A stretch of DNA of 64,000 bases from JACDAE01 sp963717195 (GTDB taxonomy: Bacteria; Chloroflexota; Ktedonobacteria; Ktedonobacterales; Ktedonobacteraceae), in assembly GCA_963717195.1 (NCBI GenBank), contig CAVQVR010000012.1:124001-188000 (forward strand), read 5' to 3'. Positions 1 to 9,513 of the stretch are shown here, in pieces. The position numbers and the translations under genes are program-made. How positions within the stretch are numbered: position 1 is the stretch's first letter; each line of letters opens with the position of its first letter. The notes beneath the pieces are model-generated. The model ran no database searches, was not told the origin of the DNA, and was given only the letters and a program-made list of their open reading frames with translations.

Positions 1-975
1 GTGCCTATTGGTGTCGCGGCCTTCCTCTTTGGTCTCGTCTTCTTATCAGAACATATCGAGCGCACGGCCAGATCCTTTGATCTTCCAGGTTTCTTACTGG
101 CGGGTATTGGTCTTGCTCTCACGATGTATGCCTTGAGCGAAGGGCCAAGTTATGGCTGGACTTCTCCCGGTATTCTTGCTTGTTTAGCGATAGGTCTCGT
201 CTGTCTCACAACATTTGTTTTTGTTGAGTTGCGTTCGACGCATCCAATCCTGGATTTACGGTTGTTTGGCAATCGCGTGTTTCGTACAGGTAACCTGGTT
301 TCGTTCTTTTCCACTGCTGGTTTCCTTGGCTTGCTCTACGCTGTCCCTTTGTTTCTACAGGAGGCGCGAGGTGCCTCAGCTCTTGCATCCGGCCTGACTA
401 CGTTTCCGGAAGCAGTTGGTGTACTGGTTGCTACCCAGATAGCCACGCGTCTCTATCCTGGTGTTGGGCCACGTCGGCTCATTGCTGGCGGACTCACTGG
501 CGTTGCGATCTTCATGGCGTTGATGTGTTTTATGGGGCAGGACACGACGCTCTGGTTGATGCGTTCTTTGATGTTCCTCACGGGTGCTGGTATGGCGTTC
601 TCCTTTACATCGGTGCAGGCAGCATCCTTCTCGACCATCTCATCGGCGCAGACCGGACAGGCTTCGGCGCTCTTTAATGCACAACGGCAGATTGGTGCTT
701 CCATTGGTGTTGCCTTGCTCAGTAGTGTGATCAGTGCTGTGGGTATGACGCAGGTGAGTGTGAGTGGTGCAGTCGTGCCAAACCTTACGGCCTATCATGT
801 CGCTTTTATTGCTGCGGCCATCCTTGCGGGCATTGGTGCCGGTATTGCGCTGACCATGCATGATAGTGACGCGGCTGCCACGATGCGAAGTCGGGTCAGG
901 CAGGATAGGCAAGAGTTGGTTGTGGGCGCAGAGCAGGTTCCGGTCTCGTTCTCTCAATCGAGAAGCGCCTCTTAA
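1..975 (+). CDS. MFS exporter, DHA2 (EmrB/QacA-like) family, C-terminal part
   Basis: The window cuts this gene on the left, so only the last 324 residues are visible. They contain a run of hydrophobic segments typical of the second half of a 14-helix drug:H+ antiporter, with a charged loop near residues 18-27 and the glycine- and alanine-rich helices seen in EmrB/QacA-type exporters. Family members are about 480-520 residues, so roughly one third is missing upstream. The GTG at position 1 is probably an internal valine, not a start. The gene ends 17 bases before a 13-bp hairpin shared with the convergent gene at 1038-1289. The substrate cannot be told from sequence; membrane export of small toxic compounds is inferred from the family. 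Confidence 0.85.
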   Translation: MPIGVAAFLFGLVFLSEHIERTARSFDLPGFLLAGIGLALTMYALSEGPSYGWTSPGILACLAIGLVCLTTFVFVELRSTHPILDLRLFGNRVFRTGNLVSFFSTAGFLGLLYAVPLFLQEARGASALASGLTTFPEAVGVLVATQIATRLYPGVGPRRLIAGGLTGVAIFMALMCFMGQDTTLWLMRSLMFLTGAGMAFSFTSVQAASFSTISSAQTGQASALFNAQRQIGASIGVALLSSVISAVGMTQVSVSGAVVPNLTAYHVAFIAAAILAGIGAGIALTMHDSDAAATMRSRVRQDRQELVVGAEQVPVSFSQSRSAS

Positions 976-991
976 GGTCAACTGAGCGTTA

Positions 992-1032
992 CTGAACCGG
1001 ATGGGGCGTGAGTTGGCCTCCATCCGGTTCAG
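992..1032. terminator. Bidirectional terminator hairpin
   Basis: There are perfect 13-base arms, CTGAACCGGATGG at 992-1004 and its complement at 1020-1032, with a 15-base loop. It sits exactly between the convergent MFS gene (+) and the small gene at 1038 (-). No long T-run follows, so efficiency is uncertain. Confidence 0.6.
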
Positions 1033-1037
1033 GGAAA

Positions 1038-1289
1038 CTATCGCAATGTTGCAATTTCCAGCAGCATATACGGATGGAGCGGGAAAGCTTCCAACGCTTT
1101 CTGTATCTCTTCCTTCGACTCGCCCTGCATCACAATCCAGCCACGACCACCATTCTCAAAACTGAGGTAGAGAGCCTCAATAGTACCTCTCTCTCTCAAT
1201 ACCGCAACGTGTGCCTGCTCTTGTGGAATGAGTGCGGTAATTTCTGCCTGGTGTCCTGGAACAAACGTGAAACTGACCATATATCGCAT
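1038..1289 (-). CDS. Small dimeric alpha/beta-barrel protein (muconolactone isomerase/YciI-like)
   Basis: This is an 83-residue protein starting MRYMVSFTFVPG. The start was chosen at 1289 because AAAAGGAG lies 10 bases upstream; an in-frame TTG at 1313 would add 8 residues and lacks such a site. The alternating strand-helix pattern (strand 1-9, helix about 15-36, two strands, helix about 58-68, final strand) and the length fit the ferredoxin-like dimeric alpha/beta barrel used by muconolactone isomerase and YciI proteins. No catalytic residue pattern is clear enough to assign a reaction. It is a stand-alone gene, convergent with the MFS exporter. Confidence 0.6.
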   Translation of the reverse strand: MRYMVSFTFVPGHQAEITALIPQEQAHVAVLRERGTIEALYLSFENGGRGWIVMQGESKEEIQKALEAFPLHPYMLLEIATLR

Positions 1290-1433
1290 AAGACTTGTAC
1301 TCCTTTTGCTCAAACCTACACGACGGATAAAAGCTTATTTCCTGCTTTCCTAATTGTAGCATTTCCTCTTACAACCATTCCTGCACACGGCTGCTACCAA
1401 GGACTCAGCGGGTTTGGAATGGTACCTTCTTGT

Positions 1434-2717
1434 CTAGAATTGAAGATGCTTCGACCAGAGTGACTTATCATCACGCCCTCGCGTGGCTGTGAGATCTGCC
1501 CAGGGATAGCGCTGTTCGTTGGAAGGACCTGCAAGCCCTCCCGGTATCAGTTGGTAGACAATTCCATTGGATGCCAGGTAGCCTTGCGAGTCTGTTTGCT
1601 GTGGGATTTTCCAGAGAAGACGACCATCTGTTCCTACCGCCGCAACAGAGGAACCTGAGATCGTATAGAAGATGCCGCTGTTTTCGTCGCGATCAACAAT
1701 GGCAGCATCCTGGGGAAATTGCCACAGGTCGTTTCCATCTTTCGTCTGCACAGCAAACAATCCTTTGTCTGCAGAAGCCACATAGACAACTCCATTAGCA
1801 CTGACCATCGTCCCTTGTGAAGAATCGTTAACAAAATCTGCAGGCTGTTTCCAGAGTTGGACTCCATCTTTGGCTCGCAGCCCATAAAGCTCACCTTGCT
1901 CACCCGTCACCCCTGCTCCTGCTTTCACGCACAGAATGCCATCAGAAGTCAATACGGGAGGGGATTGGGAGAAATCCTTTGCGTGGAAAGTCCAGAGGCG
2001 ATTGCCATTGCTTGCCTCAAGGGCATTTAGCACATTGTCGTAGCTTCGACTCAGGTAGATCACCCCATTCGCACTCGTGAACGCTGAGTTAAATGTGATT
2101 GTGGTAACTGACCAAAGAAGCTTGCCATCGTAGACTTGAAGCACATAGAAGCCAGCATTTGTAAGTACAAAGATGTGCCCCTGGTCTCCTTCCAAATGCT
2201 GCACAGTGTACCCTGAAAGCTTGGCCGTCCACAGTTGTCGGCCATCGTTCGCTTGAAACGCAGCGAATGCGATCGAAGAAGCGCTTGAGCTCTGAGAAGA
2301 GGTGCTCTGCGAGTGAGCATAGAGAATTCCATCGATAACTGCATTTGGTACCATAGGTCCAGAGGTGCGCCAACGCTCTTTTCCACTTTCTACGTTTCTA
2401 GCAATGAGAGTTGTCTGTGTAGGAATGTAAACAGTCGTGTTATCGGCTATTGGCGCGTCCACATAATCGGCAGCATTCCAGAGAAACTTGCCAGTATCAG
2501 CACGAAAAACGGCAAGAGAGTCAGAAACGGCATCAGTCGTCGTGTTCGCATTATATTGGACGTAGATCTTCCCCTGGTTGAGAGAAAACGAGGGAGATAT
2601 TGGAGGGCTGGGGTTGCCCTGATCGCATGCGGTAAGTACGAACATGATGCTTATAACACTCAACAGCGTACGAACAAGAGGGCAACGTGTGGAATATCGG
2701 TCATTGATAAGCTTCAT
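1434..2717 (-). CDS. PQQ-like beta-propeller lipoprotein
   Basis: This 427-residue protein has a basic N-terminus, a hydrophobic stretch and a lipobox (VLTAC, Cys at about residue 31), so it is likely a membrane-anchored lipoprotein on the outer face. The rest is a series of about 40-residue repeats of the form 'ANGVVYV...ALxxxDGxxLWxxP', the PQQ-like (PQQ_2) seven- or eight-bladed propeller seen in BamB-like proteins. It has no residues that would prove quinone binding and may be a scaffold or binding protein. The start is supported by AGGAGGGG about 8 bases upstream. It lies downstream of, and on the same strand as, the aldehyde dehydrogenase but 146 bases away. Confidence 0.85.
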   Translation of the reverse strand: MKLINDRYSTRCPLVRTLLSVISIMFVLTACDQGNPSPPISPSFSLNQGKIYVQYNANTTTDAVSDSLAVFRADTGKFLWNAADYVDAPIADNTTVYIPTQTTLIARNVESGKERWRTSGPMVPNAVIDGILYAHSQSTSSQSSSASSIAFAAFQANDGRQLWTAKLSGYTVQHLEGDQGHIFVLTNAGFYVLQVYDGKLLWSVTTITFNSAFTSANGVIYLSRSYDNVLNALEASNGNRLWTFHAKDFSQSPPVLTSDGILCVKAGAGVTGEQGELYGLRAKDGVQLWKQPADFVNDSSQGTMVSANGVVYVASADKGLFAVQTKDGNDLWQFPQDAAIVDRDENSGIFYTISGSSVAAVGTDGRLLWKIPQQTDSQGYLASNGIVYQLIPGGLAGPSNEQRYPWADLTATRGRDDKSLWSKHLQF

Positions 2718-2863
2718 AGAGAATCCCCTCCTGATTTATTTCATCTTGCTTCCCTAAAACTGAAATCTGAAATAGCTGTTCTTGCAGTAAAGACGGATGG
2801 ATAAGAATAAAAATCACACGGCCCGTTTTGCGACGTTCCCTTCCATTTTGCGTAGTCAGAGCG

Positions 2864-4297
2864 TCACTCTTGTGAGAAGAACACGCTTTTCACCTCGGTA
2901 TAGAGCTGTGCTGCGTGCATGCCCATCTCGCGGCCAATCCCGCTTTGCTTGTAGCCGCCAAACGGAGCCTCAGTATGCACGCTATGGCTGGAATTGACCG
3001 AGAGGACTCCGGCACGTATACCTCTGGCTACACGGAGAGCGCGGCCCAGATTCTGCGTCCACACCGAGCCAGCCAGGCCGTAGGGCGTATCATTTGCCAC
3101 CCGCACTGCTTCCTCTTCGCTCTCGAAGGGGATGATGCAGACCACCGGCCCGAAAATCTCCTCCCGTGCCACACGCATCTGATTGTCGACATCGACCAGC
3201 ACTGCTGGCTGCATAAAATAGCCCTCCTCTGCGCCAGCACTGCCGCCGCTCATTAACTTCGCGCCCTCTTCTCTGCCCAGTGCGACATAGTCGAGTGAGC
3301 GCTGTCGCTGTCCGGAAGAGATGAGCGGGCCGATCTCGCTGGCCTCGTCCAGTGGCTGCCCCACGACCAGAGCTGCCGTGCGGTGATTGAAACGTGCGAT
3401 GAACTCCTCGTAAATTGAGCGTTGTACCAGGATGCGGGAGCGTGCGCAGCAGTCCTGCCCGCTGTTGCCGAAGACGGAGAAGACGGAAGACTCGACGCAG
3501 CGGTCCAGGTCGGCGTCGGCGAAGACCACGTTGGCTGCTTTGCCGCCGAGTTCAAGCGAAACGCGTGTGATGTGGTTAGCACACAGGCGCATAATCTGTG
3601 ACCCCACCTCGGTTGAGCCAGTAAATGAAACCTTCGAGACCAGGGGATGCGTCGCCAGAGCGTTGCCGACCGTCGCGCCGGGTCCAGGCAGCACGGAGAT
3701 GACGTTGGGCGGCAGACCGGCCTCCATCAAAATATCGGCGAGTGCCAGCACGGAGAGCGGCGTGAGCTGTGCTGGCTTGACTACGATGGTGTTGCCGCAG
3801 GCCAGCGCAGGTGCAATCTTCCAGGAGGAGATTACGAGCGGAAAGTTCCAGGGTGTAATCAGGGCGCACACACCAACCGGTTCGCGCAGCGTCACCTCCA
3901 GCCCGGCGTCCAGTACCGGGATAGTTTCGCCGAAAATCTTGTTCGCTGCGCCGCCCCAGTACTCGAACACATTGGCGACCAGGCCGATCTCGCCCCGCGC
4001 ATCGCGAATAGGCTTTCCTGCGTTGCGAGCCTCGATGACTGCCAGTTCTTCCATTCGTTCCCGTATCAACGTGGCGGTACGCAGCAACACGCGCCCACGT
4101 TCCGTGGCACTGAATCTCGGCCATCTCCCCTCCTCGAATGCACGATGAGCTAATTGAACCGCCCGTTCGGCGTCCTCCACCCCGGCCTGGGCAACCTCTA
4201 TGAACGGTTTCCCCGTTGCAGGCTCGATCACCATAAAGGTTGTGCCATCTGTGGCAGGTGTACGTACTCCACCTAGCACTAATTGCTCACTAGACAT
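2864..4297 (-). CDS. NAD(P)-dependent aldehyde dehydrogenase
   Basis: This 477-residue protein has the usual ALDH-superfamily length. It has the cofactor-binding stretch ITPWNFPL, the general-base glutamate in LELGGKAANVVF and the catalytic cysteine in GNSGQDCCA (two adjacent Cys). It is closest in style to betaine-aldehyde and gamma-aminobutyraldehyde dehydrogenases, oxidising an aldehyde to its acid with NAD(P)+ in the cytoplasm; the substrate is not decided by sequence. AGGAG lies 7 bases before the ATG. No partner gene is adjacent. GC is noticeably higher than in the NACHT/HEAT gene next to it. Confidence 0.92.
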   Translation of the reverse strand: MSSEQLVLGGVRTPATDGTTFMVIEPATGKPFIEVAQAGVEDAERAVQLAHRAFEEGRWPRFSATERGRVLLRTATLIRERMEELAVIEARNAGKPIRDARGEIGLVANVFEYWGGAANKIFGETIPVLDAGLEVTLREPVGVCALITPWNFPLVISSWKIAPALACGNTIVVKPAQLTPLSVLALADILMEAGLPPNVISVLPGPGATVGNALATHPLVSKVSFTGSTEVGSQIMRLCANHITRVSLELGGKAANVVFADADLDRCVESSVFSVFGNSGQDCCARSRILVQRSIYEEFIARFNHRTAALVVGQPLDEASEIGPLISSGQRQRSLDYVALGREEGAKLMSGGSAGAEEGYFMQPAVLVDVDNQMRVAREEIFGPVVCIIPFESEEEAVRVANDTPYGLAGSVWTQNLGRALRVARGIRAGVLSVNSSHSVHTEAPFGGYKQSGIGREMGMHAAQLYTEVKSVFFSQE

Positions 4298-4429
4298 GGC
4301 TTGCTCCTGGTTGAATGATTGTTTGTTCTCATCTTAAACTATGGGAGCGAGTGGTGCAATGCGTGGAGTATGTTGTCATTATGCCCAGCTATGGTGAGGG
4401 AACGTGATCATGCTGAAATTGATCATCTG

Positions 4430-7225
4430 TTACTCATCTTCCATCCCCTGTTCCAAAGATAATATTTCAGCTAGAGCCTGATCCGCAGTTGCCCGCACAT
4501 CCGGTGACTCAGGATCTTTACGTAGTTCCAACAGCCGCCGGATAGCACTATCGGGAATATTGCGACGCAGCGTTCCCAAAGTCTTCGCGGCTCTGGCCCG
4601 AACTTCCCAGAAAGGATGATTGAGCAGATCTATTACCATCTCCAGCACTGCGGGCGTTGCTCGTCCCATCAAAGCTACGGTTTCTGCAATGCGAAAGTGC
4701 ATCCGCGCAGCGAAGGCCCCCTGCACGGGCTCTCCGCGTACTATCGCCTTTAACTCAGGTACAAGCTCTTTTAGTACGGCTGGATGAGTTTCCTGAAGAT
4801 GCTGGAAGACAAGGCGACAGATTTCCGTCTGATCAGAACCCAGCAGCGGCCACAGAGCCGTGAGAGGGACGCGTGAACCGAACTGTCTCAGCGCCTCCAG
4901 AACGATAATACGTTCATCATTATAACTGTACTCTTCTGTGTTCGTGAACAAAAGCTGGAGCAGCGGTTCAATCGGAGCACAGGTATTGAGCACTCCGAGC
5001 GTCTTTATCACAAGGGAGCGTACCGTATCATTGCTACCATGTAGACTACGATCGTGAGCAACATAGAGACCATCCGTATCCTCCAGGGTAGCTAGAACCA
5101 GGGGGAGCCACTCACATGCTCTGGTTGTCTGGATTGCTTGTAAGACGATGCGGCGTATCGACGGGCGAGGATCGTCATAAAACCGCTGCAGAATTTGCTC
5201 TGGCATCGATTCTGCCAGGTTTTCCAATGCATACTCTATATGCCACTCCGCCGCACTGATATCAGTATCAGACAATGCCGTCAACATAGCATCCAGTGGA
5301 GCACAAGTTTCTAAAGAGCTTAATGCGTAAAAGATAGAATTACGAACGTCTTCATTATCCGTGTTATGCATGTTCGCAAGCAATGTATCAATAGGGGTAC
5401 GTTCGCCCAATTTACAGAGCACTTTGGCTGCTTCACCTGCAATAAAGTCGTCCTCATGACTCAGAAGTGAGACGAGTGGTTCTACAGGAATAGCCATGCC
5501 CAGACTTCCCAACTTACCTAGCACATCAATGGAGTTCCTGACTATAATATCTTCTGGATCGTTGAGTAGTCTGAGCAGAGGCTCAAGCGGAATTTCCTTG
5601 CCGTGTTCCTTGAATGCTCTGAGTCCTCCCCTTCTGGTTTCGATATCATCATCTTTCAGTGCTAAGAGTGCGCTGTTTCTAATTGCCACCTCATCGTTTG
5701 TCAGGGCTTCCAGGAGAAGATCGACTGCCGCTGGTGTACCCATTTCACCGAGAGCCAATAACACGAAACAGCGAGTGTTGAGTGTTTGCTCTGGATCGCT
5801 CAAGAGTGCCACGAATATGTGAAGAGGAGCCCTCTCTCCCATCGCGCCAAGTATGCATATGGCAGCCTGACGTATTAACTCATTGTTGTTTTCCAGCAGA
5901 GGGAGCACGGTTTCAAGAGGAATATATTCAGCAATACCGGCTAATGCTTTGACGACGCCTGGCTGCAATCGGTTATGATCCTCTCCTAATAAAGGCAGCA
6001 ATTGTTCAATAGGTGCCTGCTGACCAAGGCGCTTAACAGTATCTGCTAGATACCCCCCCATTCCCTCATAGGTACACCAGCGCGTTGCCTGGAGCAGATA
6101 TTCTAATGGCAAATTTATCCCTAGATCGTTCAAGACGACCATCGCCTCGGAGCGTGTCATGTCATCTCTGGTAGGGTCTTGTGCCACAGTGGTGATCAAC
6201 TGAATACTTTCATCATCATGTACTGAGCCGAGCAGAGATATCGCCAACCGTTGATCGCCGGGAGTATTGCCCAGAGCGTTGGTTAAGCTGGTCGGCAAGA
6301 TCCACTCATAGAGTGCGTAGAGTAATTGCTGTATCCATTTAGGGTGGTATCTTGACTTGCTTGCTTCTTCATAGATCAAACGCAACAATGGTTCTATCGG
6401 TGCCTGAGCGCCTGCACGACAGAGGGATGCTACAATTGGAGCATTTTCATTCCGAGAAGAGAGCTGGTTTAAAGCTGGTAAGAGTACTTCCAGGGGGATT
6501 TCAACACCTTGTAACTGAAGGAGTTGGATAAGTTCCCCGTAAGTACCCCCATAGGAATGTCTGATTTCCTCATCTTGAAGAAGTTTCAGGATAGGCTCTG
6601 TCGGAACGTATTCATATAGCAAACGCAATGCCTGGATCGCAAAATGTGTGCTATTAGAGGAGCGAGATTGTGCGATCTCTAATAAAGATGAGATTGGAGC
6701 ATCTATACCCATCGCCGCTATGCCCTGCACTGCCGCGCTTCCCGTGGTCGAATGGTTCAGCATTGGCAGCAGGATATCCGCAGAGAGAGCGACATGACGC
6801 CGGGTAAGTACTAATAAAGCTTGCGCACGTATATACTCATCGCTATGATGGAGCAATTCTAGCAATGGTTCAAGTGGCACACGGTCTCCCAGCAATCCTA
6901 ATGCCTGAATGCAATGTGTACGTATATCTTTACCACTATATTCATCACTTTTGTGGAGAGAAAGCATTGCCAGCACTGGCTCAACAGGAATCTGGTCTTT
7001 ATAGCGCTCGATAGCTATTAGCGCACAATCGCGCACCCATCCATACTTGTGTTGTAAGGCGTCCAGCCACAGTTCAAGCGGCACGAGTTCGCCCATCTCT
7101 TGCAAACAACTCCAGGCTTCTTTACCTATGCTATCGTGTTTGTCATAAAACAACGTCTGTAATAGCGCGATGGGAACAGAAACACCTAGCTTATGTAAAG
7201 ATTTAATGCTCTTTCGCGTACGCAA
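4430..7225 (-). CDS. HEAT-repeat C-terminal segment of a split NACHT protein
   Basis: The 931-codon open frame is almost wholly HEAT/PBS-lyase-like repeats of about 36-40 residues, each with a helix pair and a recurrent 'P-[IL]-[ED]-x-LL-x-LL' element (for example IPLEPLLRLLNDPED). Roughly two dozen repeats form a long solenoid. Its apparent start (a TTG at 7225) has no ribosome site and overlaps the 3' end of the upstream NACHT frame. The two frames join seamlessly if one A is restored near 7204-7206: the helix CVRERAL then continues as KSLHKLGVSVPI. It is therefore best read as residues about 715-1638 of one protein, with the solenoid likely sensing or binding a ligand. Whether a separate protein is made from this frame is unknown. 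Confidence 0.85.
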   Translation of the reverse strand: MRTRKSIKSLHKLGVSVPIALLQTLFYDKHDSIGKEAWSCLQEMGELVPLELWLDALQHKYGWVRDCALIAIERYKDQIPVEPVLAMLSLHKSDEYSGKDIRTHCIQALGLLGDRVPLEPLLELLHHSDEYIRAQALLVLTRRHVALSADILLPMLNHSTTGSAAVQGIAAMGIDAPISSLLEIAQSRSSNSTHFAIQALRLLYEYVPTEPILKLLQDEEIRHSYGGTYGELIQLLQLQGVEIPLEVLLPALNQLSSRNENAPIVASLCRAGAQAPIEPLLRLIYEEASKSRYHPKWIQQLLYALYEWILPTSLTNALGNTPGDQRLAISLLGSVHDDESIQLITTVAQDPTRDDMTRSEAMVVLNDLGINLPLEYLLQATRWCTYEGMGGYLADTVKRLGQQAPIEQLLPLLGEDHNRLQPGVVKALAGIAEYIPLETVLPLLENNNELIRQAAICILGAMGERAPLHIFVALLSDPEQTLNTRCFVLLALGEMGTPAAVDLLLEALTNDEVAIRNSALLALKDDDIETRRGGLRAFKEHGKEIPLEPLLRLLNDPEDIIVRNSIDVLGKLGSLGMAIPVEPLVSLLSHEDDFIAGEAAKVLCKLGERTPIDTLLANMHNTDNEDVRNSIFYALSSLETCAPLDAMLTALSDTDISAAEWHIEYALENLAESMPEQILQRFYDDPRPSIRRIVLQAIQTTRACEWLPLVLATLEDTDGLYVAHDRSLHGSNDTVRSLVIKTLGVLNTCAPIEPLLQLLFTNTEEYSYNDERIIVLEALRQFGSRVPLTALWPLLGSDQTEICRLVFQHLQETHPAVLKELVPELKAIVRGEPVQGAFAARMHFRIAETVALMGRATPAVLEMVIDLLNHPFWEVRARAAKTLGTLRRNIPDSAIRRLLELRKDPESPDVRATADQALAEILSLEQGMEDE

Positions 7226-9345
7226 GAGCTAGAATCTTGTAAAGCGGATAAGAGCAGATCAGTGTGCGTTTGTGCGTTATGTTTGCTCAGGCCCTGTATT
7301 GCGGCACAGCGAATATGAGCATCCCGATCACTAAGCATTGCGACAAACACGTCATATGGTACAGGAATTTCAGCCTCACTTAGCGCTTCGGCTGCGCTTG
7401 CACGTAAATCATCGTTGAGTGTGGCATCCTGCCAGATTTTCATCAGAGATAAGAGAGGAGTTTTCTCTCTCATTTTACCCAACAGTTCTGCTACAGCCTC
7501 TTGATTCTTCACACTCCAATTTCCATCTGTATTCTCCAGTATTGCTACCAGACGCTCTATAACCGTTGGAGTTTGCAGAACGCGTAGTGTATGACAGGCA
7601 TAAAAGCTAACCGGTTGATCCTGAAACAGATGCCAGAGGATGTTTATAGGGATAGCGTTATCTATCAACCCTGAAGCAGCAGGTAGATGACAAAAATTTT
7701 GGATATGTGGATCCTGTTGTTGCAAGCGTATAAGGATTGGAGCCACAATTTGGAGGCTAAATACACGCAACACGTTGGCTTGTTCCCGTAAAGGCTGCGC
7801 ATACCGCCATCCTCCCTGGCGCAGCAACTCCACAAACGTTTTCTCCCAAATTTCCAATATATGCTGTGCTAGATCTGCGACCTCTGTTTCTAATGCGTGC
7901 TCTCCAAATTCGCCGAGTGATTTCATTGCCAGGAGCAAGCAGAGGTTTCCTGGATCGCCCTCAGACGTGCTATATTCCAGCGCCAGAGCAGACAGCCACT
8001 CGCGTGCTATCTGCAAGCCTTCAGTACTATGTTCCTGTACAAGTATGCCAACCAGTAAGCACAATATTTCATTCCAGCGGCTAAATCTCCGTTTACGCCA
8101 GAGCAGATTCCTGGTGCTTTGCTGCTGTGTTTTATCCACACAACGACGGGCTAGAGCAACGGCAGCCAGATATTCCTGGAACATCTGGTGCTTAAAACCG
8201 TATATCTGGTACGCCACGGGTTCTAGTAACCCGGAATCCAGAAGAAGCGTAAGTGTCACATAGAGAGATTGTGCATTCTGATTTGGGACCTGCGAAGATA
8301 GGAATTCCAGTACATCTGTTATGCTAAAGTTGCGCCCTCGTGTTTGATAGAACTCAAGTGCAATGTCAGCCAGCAAATGACGCAGTTCCGTTCGTTGCCT
8401 GACATCATGGATACGCATCCTGAACATTGCTTCCGTCACTTGTGCATAGAGCACGGCGCGACTGGCTGGTAGTCTACCTGTTTGCGTAAAGAGTACGGCA
8501 GTGAGGCTGAGCAAAAGCGGATTTTCTCCCCACGTAGCGATCTGAGTGCACTGTTGCAGCTCTTCTATGTAGGCCTCCGCTGAGGGCATCGTAGGTTTCA
8601 GATTTTGTGCTACGTCCCTATACAAGGCATCATAGAGTGTGGGTAATAACTGGCGAGCTAATGTCAGGCGTTCCCGTTCGTCCAAGACTTGTAGTTCCCA
8701 TTCCGTGAACTGGCTGTGGGCGAATTGTCCACCTTTATACTCTGTGAAACGCGAACCGATAATCCATGTCCCTCGGCAACGTAGTGCCTCTTTATTGAGA
8801 AAAGCAATCACGTCTGGTCGTAGCGCAGGCAACACTTCATCCAGGCTGTCAAGACAGAGAAACGCGTTGCCATTATTTACTGCAACTGTCAAGGTGTGTG
8901 CGAAGCGCGGATCTATATCTAATTCACTGATGATAAGTTGGATATATTTCTCAAATGATAGCTCTGCACGCATGAGATCTGGCAAAGAAATGAAGAGCGG
9001 TAATGGAGAGGAATGATCAATCTGGGCTGTCGTGATTGCTATGGAGAGCAGAGCTTTCAGAGCGGTTGTTTTGCCCATCCCTGGGCCACCAAGCACAATC
9101 ATCCGCCTGTATTCGCTTTGGATGAGAGCTTCTGCACCATCCCTCGCCTTGACAATTTCTGATGCCACTCCAGGTCGCTCGTCCTGAGGCGCGAGTGGAT
9201 CGCGGCGTAAGATCATCGGTTGAAAAACTGTATGTAGTGGAAGTGTCTGGTTGGCTGAAGCAATAGGAAGAGTCACTGTTCCGTAGCGGGCAAGTAGCCT
9301 TTCAAGGTACTGTTCACGCGTCTTTTGTAGATCAAAGAGCGGCAT
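7186..9345 (-). CDS. NACHT-domain NTPase (N-terminal part of a split NACHT-HEAT protein)
   Basis: The start was set at the ATG at 9345 (MPLFDLQKTREQYLERLL), because the frame upstream of it only mirrors the opposite-strand SIS gene. The encoded 719 residues contain Walker A GGPGMGKTT (residues 86-94) and Walker B FLCLDSLDEV (162-171), the NACHT form of STAND ATPases. A helical winged region follows, and then HEAT repeats begin near residue 560. The frame stops at 7186 inside a HEAT repeat because of a 1-nt loss; restoring it extends the protein to about 1638 residues. Bacterial NACHT proteins include antiphage sensors, so immunity is a plausible but unproven role. Upstream AAGAAG is only a weak ribosome site. 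Confidence 0.85.
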   Translation of the reverse strand: MPLFDLQKTREQYLERLLARYGTVTLPIASANQTLPLHTVFQPMILRRDPLAPQDERPGVASEIVKARDGAEALIQSEYRRMIVLGGPGMGKTTALKALLSIAITTAQIDHSSPLPLFISLPDLMRAELSFEKYIQLIISELDIDPRFAHTLTVAVNNGNAFLCLDSLDEVLPALRPDVIAFLNKEALRCRGTWIIGSRFTEYKGGQFAHSQFTEWELQVLDERERLTLARQLLPTLYDALYRDVAQNLKPTMPSAEAYIEELQQCTQIATWGENPLLLSLTAVLFTQTGRLPASRAVLYAQVTEAMFRMRIHDVRQRTELRHLLADIALEFYQTRGRNFSITDVLEFLSSQVPNQNAQSLYVTLTLLLDSGLLEPVAYQIYGFKHQMFQEYLAAVALARRCVDKTQQQSTRNLLWRKRRFSRWNEILCLLVGILVQEHSTEGLQIAREWLSALALEYSTSEGDPGNLCLLLAMKSLGEFGEHALETEVADLAQHILEIWEKTFVELLRQGGWRYAQPLREQANVLRVFSLQIVAPILIRLQQQDPHIQNFCHLPAASGLIDNAIPINILWHLFQDQPVSFYACHTLRVLQTPTVIERLVAILENTDGNWSVKNQEAVAELLGKMREKTPLLSLMKIWQDATLNDDLRASAAEALSEAEIPVPYDVFVAMLSDRDAHIRCAAIQGLSKHNAQTHTDLLLSALQDSSSCVRERALNLYIS

Positions 9346-9513
9346 ATAAATACTTCTTTTCTTACTTCTATTTCTATCCGGCTGCACAGCGTGAGGGGTT
9401 GCCAGTACAGCTTTTGCTAGTATAGCAATGTATCTGATACTATGCAAGAGGAATTGGATGGGCAGCCAGGACTCGTAGCGTATTGAATTATGTGAAACAG
9501 GTACAACCAAAGT

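Noticed and set aside
7200..7210. Programmed ribosomal frameshift in the NACHT-HEAT gene
   Set aside because: The site is a run of only three A with no slippery heptamer and no clear downstream pseudoknot; three other genes show the same one-base pattern without such signals.
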